Of a stretch of 64,000 nucleotides of DNA, positions 1 through 6,928 are shown piece by piece. Location: positions 372,001 through 436,000 of the forward strand of contig CAJPOP010000001.1 in assembly GCA_905372305.1 (NCBI GenBank). Direction: 5' to 3'. Source of the stretch: Candidatus Saccharimonadota bacterium (lineage in GTDB: Bacteria; Patescibacteriota; Saccharimonadia; Saccharimonadales; Saccharimonadaceae). The notes beneath the pieces are model-generated. The model saw only the letters and a program-made list of their open reading frames with translations, was not told the origin of the DNA and searched no databases. Within the stretch, counting starts at the first letter, position 1. The number at the start of each line of letters is the position of its first letter. The translations under genes were made by a program, and so were the position numbers.

Positions 1-78
1 GGGCGGGGATTTTTATCACCGCTTATTGCTAATTCGTGTATTGCTTGGTAAATAGTGAAAATTTTCTCAGTAAACCCC

Positions 79-107
79 TTGCGGGAAATAGCTTGTTGCT
101 GTATAAT
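79..107 (+). promoter_or_regulatory. Promoter of the infA ribosomal operon
   Basis: A -35-like TTGCGG (79-84) lies 17 bases before TATAAT (102-107), which has an upstream TG and so an extended -10. The predicted start falls near 114, giving a leader of about 9 bases before infA with no Shine-Dalgarno. This is the only promoter seen before the nine-gene operon. The first bases of the window (GC-rich run then T-run, 1-14) could be the tail of an upstream terminator. Confidence 0.65.
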
Positions 108-122
108 TGACAACTGTAACTT

Positions 123-368
123 ATGGCGAGTCAAAAGGAAGTCATCAAAATGATCGGTAAGGTAGTGGAAGCACTGCCTAATACGCAATTTAAGGTGGAA
201 CTGGAGAATGGCCATAGTATCATCGCGCACATTTCAGGGCGAATGCGCAAGCACTATATTCGCTTGGTGCCTGGTGATAAGGTTGAAGTTGAGATGACCC
301 CTTACGATCTTACAAAGGGACGAATCAGCTTCCGCCTACGCGACGACCGGCCTCAACAGAGCCGGTAG
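123..368 (+). CDS. infA: Translation initiation factor IF-1
   Basis: An 81-residue OB-fold protein that binds the ribosomal A site on the 30S subunit with IF-2 and IF-3. The typical IF-1 core is visible: [19 protein letters not shown] near the start, then [22 protein letters not shown] and a closing [10 protein letters not shown]. The usual family length is 71-75 residues, so there is a short extra tail (DDRPQQSR). It is the first gene of the ribosomal operon and rpmJ follows after 54 bases. The ATG at 123 matches the conserved N-terminus, and no clear Shine-Dalgarno precedes it. Confidence 0.97.
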   Translation: MASQKEVIKMIGKVVEALPNTQFKVELENGHSIIAHISGRMRKHYIRLVPGDKVEVEMTPYDLTKGRISFRLRDDRPQQSR

Positions 369-422
369 TCAAATATTAACGTTAATCTCGGGTTTACTCG
401 GGAAAGGAGATTTAAGCACTTT

Positions 423-563
423 ATGAAAGTTCGTGCAAGTGTTAGAAAAATCAGTCCCGATGACGTACTCGTGCGCCGCGTTGGCCGTAAAAAGGGCAAG
501 CGTATCGCCAGACTGCGCGTCATCAACAAGAAAAAACCTAAGAACAAGCAAAGGCAGGGTTAA
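423..563 (+). CDS. rpmJ: Ribosomal protein bL36, zinc-free form
   Basis: A 46-residue basic protein of the large subunit. It begins [19 protein letters not shown] and ends with the L36 signature KNKQRQG. The four positions that hold C-x2-C...C-x4-H zinc ligands in C+ paralogues are not cysteine here, so this is the C- form. An insertion (GKKGKR) makes it longer than the usual 37-38 residues. An AAAGGAG Shine-Dalgarno lies about 14 bases upstream. It sits between infA and rpsM, the canonical position, and the stop is three bases before rpsM. Confidence 0.94.
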   Translation: MKVRASVRKISPDDVLVRRVGRKKGKRIARLRVINKKKPKNKQRQG

Positions 564-565
564 GC

Positions 566-952
566 ATGGCTCGAATTGCTGGGGTAGTTATCCCAACAGA
601 GAAGCAAGTGCAAATCGCGCTCACCTATATTTATGGGATTGGGCCAAAGCACGCTTCGAGCATCCTTGCGGCGGCTAAGATTGAGCCGACCACTCGGGTG
701 AAAGATCTCACCGAGGCTGAAGAAAACAAGATTCGCGAAATTATCGACAGCGAATACACCGTTGAGGGTGATCTCCAGCGCTTGGTAACTAACAACATTA
801 AGCGCTTGAAGGATATCAACGCCTATCGCGGTCTTCGCCACAAAGCAGGACTGCCGACACGCGGACAGCGGACTCGTACGAATGCACGAACTCGCAAGGG
901 TCGCGCCATCGCCGTGGGCGGTACACAACCAAAAGCAGCAAGCAAGACCTAA
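566..952 (+). CDS. rpsM: Ribosomal protein uS13
   Basis: A 128-residue small-subunit head protein that contacts 16S rRNA and the P-site tRNA. It opens with [22 protein letters not shown], contains the helix-two-turn-helix region and closes with the conserved [20 protein letters not shown] stretch and a basic tail. The length is normal for the family. It starts two bases after the rpmJ stop and is followed by rpsK, the standard alpha-operon order. Confidence 0.98.
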   Translation: MARIAGVVIPTEKQVQIALTYIYGIGPKHASSILAAAKIEPTTRVKDLTEAEENKIREIIDSEYTVEGDLQRLVTNNIKRLKDINAYRGLRHKAGLPTRGQRTRTNARTRKGRAIAVGGTQPKAASKT

Positions 953-967
953 AGAAAGGACTAAGAA

Positions 968-1357
968 ATGGCAGACGCAAAATCTACCAAGAAGAAGCAG
1001 CGCCGATCAGTCCCAGCTGGTCAGCTGCATATTCAAGCAACATTTAACAACACCATTGTTACCTTTTCTGACAAGAAGGGTAACGTGTTGACCGCTTCAT
1101 CAGCTGGTGCATGCGGCTTCCGCGGCAGCAAAAAAGGCACCGCCTACGCTTCACAGGTTGCTGCTGAAAAAGCTGCTGAAGCTGCGAAAACTCAGTATGG
1201 TTTGAATTCAGTTGACGTTTTCGTCAAAGGTGTCGGTTTGGGCCGCGACGCCGCTATTCGTGCGGTTGGCGCTTTCGACATCTCAGTAGAAAGCATTAAG
1301 GACGTAACTGGCGTGCCTCACGGCGGTGTTCGTCCACGAAAGGCAAGGAGGGCATAA
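968..1357 (+). CDS. rpsK: Ribosomal protein uS11
   Basis: A 129-residue platform protein of the 30S subunit. Recognised by HIQATFNNTIVTFSDKKGN, the central SSAGACGFRGSKKGTAYASQ and the C-terminal GVPHGGVRPRKARR. The Shine-Dalgarno GAAAGGAC lies just upstream. The N-terminus carries the usual Lys-rich extension. The rpsD start follows its stop by two bases, so translational coupling is likely. Confidence 0.98.
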   Translation: MADAKSTKKKQRRSVPAGQLHIQATFNNTIVTFSDKKGNVLTASSAGACGFRGSKKGTAYASQVAAEKAAEAAKTQYGLNSVDVFVKGVGLGRDAAIRAVGAFDISVESIKDVTGVPHGGVRPRKARRA

Positions 1358-1359
1358 TT

Positions 1360-1980
1360 ATGGCACGAGATAATTCACCGATTGTCAAGCAAAGCCGCCG
1401 CGAAGGTTATGCGCTTCATCCAAAAGCACATAAAGTTTTGGCACGAAAATCTGGCATCCCAGGCCAGCACGCCCACGGCCGCCAAAGTAAGCCAAGCCTG
1501 TATGCTACGCAGCTGCGCGAAAAGCAAAAAGTTCGCCGTCTGTACGGTTTGGTTGAAAAGCAATTTGCACGGCTGATGAACGAAGCAACCCGTGCCCAAG
1601 AAGGTTTGGCGGGTGAGAACCTGTTGAAGCTGCTGGAGCGCCGGCTGGACAACGTGGTGTATCGCTCTGGGTTCGCCGTATCGCGCCGCGCCGCCCGCCA
1701 GTTGGTCAGCCACGGCCACTTTGAATTAAACGGCCGCCGCGTCGATATCCCATCGATTCGTGTTAAGGCTGGCGATGTTATCACCGTTCGCCCAAAAAGC
1801 ACCAAATCTGAATACTTCACGCACATCGACGACGTGATCAATAATTCAATCCAAGGCCCGCTGAGCTGGCTAAAGAGCGATAGTAAGAAGCTGAAGATTG
1901 AAGTTACCGGTTTGCCGAAGCGCGAGGAAGCAGAAGCTGACATCAACGAGCAATTAATTGTTGAGTATTACTCACGATAA
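1360..1980 (+). CDS. rpsD: Ribosomal protein uS4
   Basis: A 206-residue primary 16S rRNA-binding protein and, in many bacteria, autoregulator of the alpha operon. An N-terminal domain is followed by an S4 RNA-binding domain (about residues 95-155: LERRLDNVVYRSGFAVSRRA then VSHGHFELNGRRVDIPS). The N-terminus lacks the zinc-ligand cysteines found in some S4 proteins. The C-terminus LIVEYYSR is typical. An AAGGAGG site before the rpsK stop serves as ribosome binding site. Confidence 0.98.
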   Translation: MARDNSPIVKQSRREGYALHPKAHKVLARKSGIPGQHAHGRQSKPSLYATQLREKQKVRRLYGLVEKQFARLMNEATRAQEGLAGENLLKLLERRLDNVVYRSGFAVSRRAARQLVSHGHFELNGRRVDIPSIRVKAGDVITVRPKSTKSEYFTHIDDVINNSIQGPLSWLKSDSKKLKIEVTGLPKREEAEADINEQLIVEYYSR

Positions 1981-2001
1981 AAGAAGGGTTAGGGAAGAAT
2001 T

Positions 2002-2925
2002 ATGGCAAAAGCAATTTACAATCCAGCACTCGCGAGCGTTGATGATATTTCCGCGACCAGTGCTACTTTTCTAATCGAACCGCTTCATCCGGGCTACGGC
2101 AATACGCTTGGTAATTCGCTAAGGCGCGTCTTACTGTCAAGTGTTCGGGGCGGTGCAATCGTGGCTTTCAGGGTCGAAGGCGCGACTCATGAATTCACTA
2201 CCGTCGAGGGTGTCAAAGAAGACGTTGTCGATATTACGCTAAATCTGAAGAACGTTCACTTGCGGGTGTTTACTGACGAGCCAGTTGAATTGCGCCTTGA
2301 GAAGTCTGGCGCTGGCAAAGTAACTGCCGCTGATATCCAGACAAACGCTGACGTTGAAATCGTTAACCCAGAGCAAGTAATTGCTACGATTGACGATCCA
2401 AACAAGCATTTAGTGATGGATTTGGTGGCAGAGGCAGGCTGCGGCTACCAGACAATTGAAGAATCAAGCGAAAACCGTTTACACAGCGACATGATTGCCA
2501 TTGATGCAATGTATTCGCCGGTGCTGCGCGTCCGCTATAAAGTTGACTCAACCCGCGTTGGCCAGGAAACAAACTTGGACAAATTAGCGATTACCGTTGA
2601 AACCAACGGCGCAATTACCCCGCGCGAAGCGTTTGAGGAAGCAGCAGCAATCCTGGTTAACCAATACACGGCTTTAGCAGGCAACACCATGGTAACTGGC
2701 GCGCCAGCGCTCGGCACAACCAAGGATGACGAAGAGTCAGAGTTGGCTATGCCGATTGAAGAACTAAACCTAAGCGCCCGCACCACGAACGCGCTGATTA
2801 ACAATGAAATCCGCACCATTCGCGACCTGGTGACTTTGACCGAGCAAGATTTGCGAGAATTGAAAGGCTTTGGTTCAAAGGCGCTGGATGAAGTACGCGA
2901 CAAGATGGCGGAGTTGGAGTTTTAA
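2002..2925 (+). CDS. rpoA: DNA-directed RNA polymerase alpha subunit
   Basis: A 307-residue subunit that dimerises to nucleate RNA polymerase assembly. The N-terminal domain has the conserved PLHPGYGNTLGNSLRRVLLSS loop. A linker (about 230-245) leads to an intact C-terminal domain with LNLSARTTNALINNEIRTI and LRELKGFGSKALDEV, which contacts UP elements and regulators. The length is near the family norm of 310-330. It lies between rpsD and rplQ as in most bacteria, and the rplQ start follows two bases after its stop. Confidence 0.98.
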   Translation: MAKAIYNPALASVDDISATSATFLIEPLHPGYGNTLGNSLRRVLLSSVRGGAIVAFRVEGATHEFTTVEGVKEDVVDITLNLKNVHLRVFTDEPVELRLEKSGAGKVTAADIQTNADVEIVNPEQVIATIDDPNKHLVMDLVAEAGCGYQTIEESSENRLHSDMIAIDAMYSPVLRVRYKVDSTRVGQETNLDKLAITVETNGAITPREAFEEAAAILVNQYTALAGNTMVTGAPALGTTKDDEESELAMPIEELNLSARTTNALINNEIRTIRDLVTLTEQDLRELKGFGSKALDEVRDKMAELEF

Positions 2926-2927
2926 CT

Positions 2928-3314
2928 ATGCATAGACACGGATATCAAGGACGCAAGTTCGGCCGTGAGCGTGATCAACGGCGAGCCTTGCTGAGGGGTC
3001 TGGCAACCAGCCTAGTCGAGTACGGCAAAATCGAGACCACCTTGCCGAAAGCCAAAGAGCTGAAGCGCCACATTGAAAAAATCATCACCAAGGCGAAGAA
3101 GGGCGATCTAGCCAGTCGCCGCCAGGTGATCGCAGCACTCAGCACCCGCGCTGCTGCTTACAAACTGGTTGATGAAATCGCCCCACAACTGAGTGGCCGC
3201 ACCAGCGGACACGTTCGTGTTGAACGAACACGCCTACGTGTTGGCGACGGCGCACAAATGGCAATCATCGAGTTTGTCGACGATATCAAACCAATGCCAA
3301 AGAAGGAGAAATAA
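2928..3314 (+). CDS. rplQ: Ribosomal protein bL17
   Basis: A 128-residue large-subunit protein near the exit tunnel. It starts MHRHGYQGRKFGRERDQRRA and holds the L17 core LVEYGKIETTLPKAKELK followed by a C-terminal R-L-R-x-G-D-x-A type strand. The length is normal. It is coupled to rpoA and followed one base later by rplM. Confidence 0.97.
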   Translation: MHRHGYQGRKFGRERDQRRALLRGLATSLVEYGKIETTLPKAKELKRHIEKIITKAKKGDLASRRQVIAALSTRAAAYKLVDEIAPQLSGRTSGHVRVERTRLRVGDGAQMAIIEFVDDIKPMPKKEK

Positions 3315-3315
3315 G

Positions 3316-3747
3316 ATGAAGACTTATTCACAAAAACCATCTGACGTTTCTCGCCGCTGGGTATTGTTTGACGCGAGTGAGTTACCACTGGGACGTTTGG
3401 CAACTGAAATTGCTAAACACCTGACCGGTAAGTACAAGCCAACTTACACGCCGCATGTTGACGGCGGCGACTATGTGGTGGTTATTAACGCTGCAAACAC
3501 CGTCGTTACTGGCTACAAGGAAACTGACAAGTACTACTACCGTCACAGTGGTTTCCCAGGCGGCATCAAAGAAACGCAGTTCAAAGAAATGCGTGAACGC
3601 CACCCAGAACGAATTATTGAAGAAGCTGTCAAAGGCATGCTGCCAAAGAACAAATTGCAAGCAGAGCGCCTCAAGCGCCTCCGTGTATTTGCTGGCAGCG
3701 AGCATGCTCACACAGCACAAACCCCAGAGAAAGTTGAGGTAAAGTAA
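3316..3747 (+). CDS. rplM: Ribosomal protein uL13
   Basis: A 143-residue early-assembly large-subunit protein. The start at 3316 (MKTYSQKPSDVSRRWVLFDA) fits the family and has AGAAGGAGA immediately upstream. The reading frame is open further upstream inside rplQ, but that part has no L13 similarity. Conserved blocks LGRLATEIAKHLTGKYKPTY, HSGFPGGIK and the MLPKNKLQAERLKRLRV region are present. It pairs with rpsI as in nearly all bacteria. Confidence 0.97.
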   Translation: MKTYSQKPSDVSRRWVLFDASELPLGRLATEIAKHLTGKYKPTYTPHVDGGDYVVVINAANTVVTGYKETDKYYYRHSGFPGGIKETQFKEMRERHPERIIEEAVKGMLPKNKLQAERLKRLRVFAGSEHAHTAQTPEKVEVK

Positions 3748-3748
3748 T

Positions 3749-4147
3749 ATGGCTACTGATACCTATTTCTACGGCTTGGGACGACGCAAAAGCGCCTCGG
3801 CAAGTGTTCGCTTGCTTCCTGGCAAGGGTACCATCACCATCAACGGCAAAGCAGCCGCTGAGTACTTGGATGGCAACAAAACCTTGCTGGCAGAAGTAAC
3901 CGACCCACTGGCTATCGTCAGCAAGCAAAAGGAATACGACGTTACCATCTTGGTCAAAGGTGGCGGTCTCGCTGGTCAAGTTGACGCCATCAAGCTTGGC
4001 ATCGCTAAAGCATTGACGGCCGCTCACGCTGATCTGCGCCCAGTCTTGAAGAAGGCTGAGCTGCTCAAACGTGACCCACGCGAGAAAGAGCGCAAGAAAT
4101 ACGGTCTGCGTTCTGCCCGCAAGCGCGAACAGTTCTCCAAGCGTTAA
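3749..4147 (+). CDS. rpsI: Ribosomal protein uS9
   Basis: A 132-residue 30S head protein whose C-terminal tail reaches the P-site tRNA. Recognised by YGLGRRKSASASVRLLPGKG, the GGGLAGQVDAIKLGIAKAL block and the terminal basic tail ending REQFSKR, slightly modified from the usual SKR end. It begins one base after the rplM stop and is the last gene of the operon. Confidence 0.97.
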   Translation: MATDTYFYGLGRRKSASASVRLLPGKGTITINGKAAAEYLDGNKTLLAEVTDPLAIVSKQKEYDVTILVKGGGLAGQVDAIKLGIAKALTAAHADLRPVLKKAELLKRDPREKERKKYGLRSARKREQFSKR

Positions 4148-4178
4148 GCTTCCAGATTGGAGCAATCCGCCTACAAAC

Positions 4179-4208
4179 AAATACCTCGTCTGCATGGGCG
4201 GGGTATTT
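4179..4208 (+). terminator. Terminator after the ribosomal operon
   Basis: An inverted repeat AAATACCTCG (4179-4188) pairs with CGGGGTATTT (4199-4208), a 10-bp stem with one G-T pair and a 10-base loop. The T-run is short, so termination may be partial. Confidence 0.6.
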
Positions 4209-4292
4209 CGGCGGTCAGCAAGCTTGGCGATGTTTATCTAAATTTAGCTTTTCCAGCCCTAATTGCGCAGTTCATCCTCTAATCTCTACCCA

Positions 4293-4377
4293 TGCTATAA
4301 TGGTTATAGCTATCGGCTAGGCGTTTAGCTTAGTTGTATAGCTAGAAATACAACTAATCATTAGGGGGTCGGTTATG
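4293..4377 (+). promoter_or_regulatory. Extended -10 promoter, hairpin and MNNG leader start before the M16-like gene
   Basis: TGCTATAAT (4293-4301) is a good extended -10. Downstream a perfect 9-bp inverted repeat TAGTTGTAT / ATACAACTA (4331-4339, 4348-4356) forms a hairpin just before an AGGGGG ribosome binding site (4363-4368). The first ATG after it (4375) encodes only MNNG and a stop. That stop overlaps the ATG of the large gene as TAATG (4387-4391), so the main gene may be translated by re-initiation. Confidence 0.5.
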
Positions 4378-4388
4378 AATAACGGTTA

Positions 4389-5369
4389 ATGCGGACTATC
4401 AATATCTCCTCTACTCTAAAGAGTAATAAGATGGTATATTCATCCTTATATAAGGCGGTCGAAAATAACGGATTATTGGCTCATATTTATGAACATTTGC
4501 TTGCTCAGTATGTTATGAAATCTCTTCAGGGTAGAGGATTTTTTATTTCAAGCGATATTATCTTAACAGCAAAAACATATGGCGACACTTGTTTTATAGA
4601 CGCCGAATTATATAACCCAGCGGCGCAAAAGGCTTATGGCGAAGCATTACAGCTGTTTGATGAATGGGATATTCCAGGAGATGCCACGCTGCGGGTGGCT
4701 GGCGAATGCGGGATAGAGATGAATCGGGTGGTGGCGGAATTAAAACAAGATGAGCTATTGCGCAGTCTAAATATGGTACAACTTTCCGCGTGGCACCAGC
4801 AAAGCGATCTGACGTATCGCAAAGCTGATGACAAAAGTTCTGTAAACACACTATTTCGTGTTCCGTATATAAAATATAGCAGAAAGTCTAAAAGTCTTTT
4901 TCCTGAATATGTTTTAGAATATTCGGTTGATGAAAAATATATCCAATCGCTAGTTGATCAAGCACTGGCAGCGGTTGTCATGCAGGTCGCGGCGCTTAAC
5001 TTTTTAGTGATGATTCGTGAAAAACATACGGTATACGATCGCGGCGATCAATGGTCGGAAGCGTCAAAATCGGTTGGTTATCGAATGTTCCTTGGGCTAA
5101 TCAAGAAAGACGATAATATAGTTGACCAGTTAAAGCGCGAATTCATGGAATATGTGCAATTTTTATCAGCGTCGTCGTTTTGCGATAATTTGCAGACAGA
5201 GTTAGCTAGGTGTTCGCATAACTACGAGCAAGTATTGCTGGGTAGAGATACGCTGAATTCAATCCTCGGCGGCTGCGTCATTGGCGGCAAAGGATGGCTG
5301 GAAATGGCGGATAGCGCGCGAATTCAGCAGATGCTTGCGGCGATTGAGCTGGATGTATATGGCATTTAG
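4389..5369 (+). CDS. Single-domain M16-like (inverzincin) peptidase, putative
   Basis: A 326-residue protein with AHIYEHLLA at residues 31-39, matching the H-x-x-E-H zinc motif of the M16 pitrilysin/insulinase family (H32, E35, H36). M16 enzymes need a further Glu about 76 residues later; MNRVVAELKQ gives E117 in the equivalent V-V-x-E context, and E110 is an alternative. M16 proteases are normally 400-1000 residues with two or four domains, so this is about one domain plus extra sequence. There is no signal peptide, so it is probably cytoplasmic. It stands alone with its own promoter. The fold assignment rests on motifs only. Confidence 0.5.
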   Translation: MRTINISSTLKSNKMVYSSLYKAVENNGLLAHIYEHLLAQYVMKSLQGRGFFISSDIILTAKTYGDTCFIDAELYNPAAQKAYGEALQLFDEWDIPGDATLRVAGECGIEMNRVVAELKQDELLRSLNMVQLSAWHQQSDLTYRKADDKSSVNTLFRVPYIKYSRKSKSLFPEYVLEYSVDEKYIQSLVDQALAAVVMQVAALNFLVMIREKHTVYDRGDQWSEASKSVGYRMFLGLIKKDDNIVDQLKREFMEYVQFLSASSFCDNLQTELARCSHNYEQVLLGRDTLNSILGGCVIGGKGWLEMADSARIQQMLAAIELDVYGI

Positions 5370-5425
5370 ACGGTACTGTCGCCAGTGCTTAAGAATATCG
5401 TCAGACAAAACTTCAATCCATACTA

Positions 5426-5454
5426 TTGTCATTATGTAAAATCCATGTTATGAT
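5426..5454 (+). promoter_or_regulatory. Promoter of the coiled-coil protein gene
   Basis: TTGTCA (5426-5431) is 17 bases from TATGAT (5449-5454). A GAAAGGAAAGAG Shine-Dalgarno follows at about 5473-5484 before the ATG at 5491. Confidence 0.6.
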
Positions 5455-5490
5455 ACTCTAGCGAACAAAACGAAAGGAAAGAGATATAAT

Positions 5491-5970
5491 ATGGAAGGAA
5501 ATACTCCTGGCAGAGGAAGTGGTGTGCCTGGCGAAGAAGTGGACATAAGGCGGTTTGAAGAATTTTCTATGACACCAGAGAGGCAAAAAGCTGTTGCGAC
5601 TATAGAAGAAACGTTTGAGCTTTATAAGGAACTTAGTCAGGTCAATCAGGCTATAGACGCATTAGAATCTTTTGACAAGATAGAGCAGCAACTACTTGAT
5701 GAATTAAAGGAACGTCGAGGCGCTATTATTGACAGACTGATTGAATTAGAAGAGGTCAATAGGAAAGATGTAGAACGTTCGTTTAGAATAGGCAAGCTTG
5801 CCATGTTTGGTGTGGCTACTGAAGCGAGAGAACAGGGAGCGGTATTGATTGTTAATAAGGTGCTTTTTGATGGCGACAAATCATCTAGCAATGAATCATC
5901 TGGATACCTTGGGGCAATAAAAAAAGAGTTTGGCAGACGGCTGTTGGATGACGAAAAATCCAGCGAATAA
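5491..5970 (+). CDS. Hypothetical coiled-coil protein
   Basis: A 159-residue protein that I do not recognise. A Gly-rich acidic N-terminus (to about residue 20) is followed by heptad-like charged helices from about 28 to 100, rich in Glu, Leu, Lys and Arg, and a Ser-rich C-terminal part. There is no signal peptide or membrane segment. The following pseudogene (6046-6375) has a similar layout and short similar stretches, so the two may be paralogues. It has its own promoter and a good ribosome binding site. Confidence 0.6.
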   Translation: MEGNTPGRGSGVPGEEVDIRRFEEFSMTPERQKAVATIEETFELYKELSQVNQAIDALESFDKIEQQLLDELKERRGAIIDRLIELEEVNRKDVERSFRIGKLAMFGVATEAREQGAVLIVNKVLFDGDKSSSNESSGYLGAIKKEFGRRLLDDEKSSE

Positions 5971-6045
5971 TCCCAGCCAGCTGGACGCTCTGGCTTTACT
6001 GTGGTACAGTACGTGGTGTAAGTGAAGAGGATAAGGTATAGGAAA

Positions 6046-6375
6046 ATGTGAGTTTGAGGATCATGCGGGAGAAGCTGTCGGTAGCGGTGAGGAGTCTAAG
6101 AGTTTTGAGGAATCTATAAGAGCAGTTGAAGAGATTGATCGGTCTATAGCGGCAGCTGAAAAGAGGCTTGCAACTTTGACTGGTCAGCGGGATTCCGTTG
6201 TGATGGGTGTTTACGTGAGGTAGTAGCCGATGCGGAAGATTTAGACCTCAGGCTTAAGACTCTTGAAAAAATAGGTAATGCTGCGGTGAACGCTTCTGTA
6301 AGTCAAATTAGAGCAAAATTGGGAAATCCGTCTCACGCTAGCGAGGGATTCTCAAGCGAGGAAGTGTATCATTAG
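6046..6375 (+). pseudogene. Decayed coiled-coil gene, frameshifted
   Basis: Coding-like sequence split over frames. One frame from about 6050 gives a helical charged stretch with FEESIRAVEEIDRSIAAAEK and stops at TAG after VVMGVYVR. A one-base shift near 6210-6214 restores a second stretch, LREVVADAEDLDLRLKTLEK, to a stop at 6375. The only ATG (6046) runs straight into TGA, so the start is also broken. At least two frameshifts are needed to rebuild a protein of about 105 residues. Its size, helix content and Ser/Gly-rich tail resemble the intact gene just upstream, which suggests a tandem duplicate that decayed. Confidence 0.55.
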
Positions 6376-6400
6376 ATTGGGAACTGGAATAGAATGCAGT

Positions 6401-6907
6401 ATGAAATGGCTTGCAGTTGTCGGCACGCGTGAAGTAAACGACACGATTCGCCGCGATATTGAGCAGTTTGTCGGGCAAAAGATTGCTGAAGGCGGCGGGA
6501 TTGTGTCGGGTGGCGCGACTGGTGCTGATCACGAAGCGGCTCGGCTGGCGTATGAACATGGTCTGGAAGCGGCACGGTTTCGGATATTTTTGCCAGTGGA
6601 GCTGGAGCTATATTGCCAAGCATTGTATGATCGTGCGGCTGTCGGCAAATGTCGCCAGGATGATGCAATTGCGACGGTTGCTCTTTTGCGAGACATCGCC
6701 AAACATCGGCCAGGAGTACTGCGCGATGCTACTGATTTTAATGAAGTTAACGCTGATTCATTTCATGCGCGTAATTGTCAAATTGTTGACTTGGCGGACG
6801 AACTGGTGGCGTTTCGGGTCAACTATAGCCCTGGCACGACGTTTACAATTGATCAAGCTCAGGAAAAAGGTATTCCTGTTAAGGTGTTTGACTACACCAT
6901 TGATTAG
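6401..6907 (+). CDS. SLOG/DprA-like Rossmann-fold protein
   Basis: A 168-residue protein starting MKWLAVVGTREV. The Gly-rich GGGIVSGGATGAD (about residues 31-43) is the phosphate/nucleotide-binding loop of the SLOG superfamily (DprA, LOG and YAcAr-like proteins). It lacks the extra domains of true DprA (usually over 300 residues). The start at 6401 is chosen over an upstream in-frame TTG at 6377 because the Rossmann strand begins there. It lies just before pheT, whose promoter overlaps its last codons. The ligand or nucleic-acid target is unknown. Confidence 0.6.
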   Translation: MKWLAVVGTREVNDTIRRDIEQFVGQKIAEGGGIVSGGATGADHEAARLAYEHGLEAARFRIFLPVELELYCQALYDRAAVGKCRQDDAIATVALLRDIAKHRPGVLRDATDFNEVNADSFHARNCQIVDLADELVAFRVNYSPGTTFTIDQAQEKGIPVKVFDYTID

Positions 6908-6912
6908 AATGG

Positions 6913-6928
6913 TATACTGATATATATG
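6913..6928 (+). promoter_or_regulatory. Leaderless-type promoter of pheT
   Basis: TATACT (6913-6918) is separated from the pheT ATG (6926) by seven bases, so transcription should begin at or next to the start codon. A TTGACT lies 19 bases upstream. No Shine-Dalgarno is present. Confidence 0.55.
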
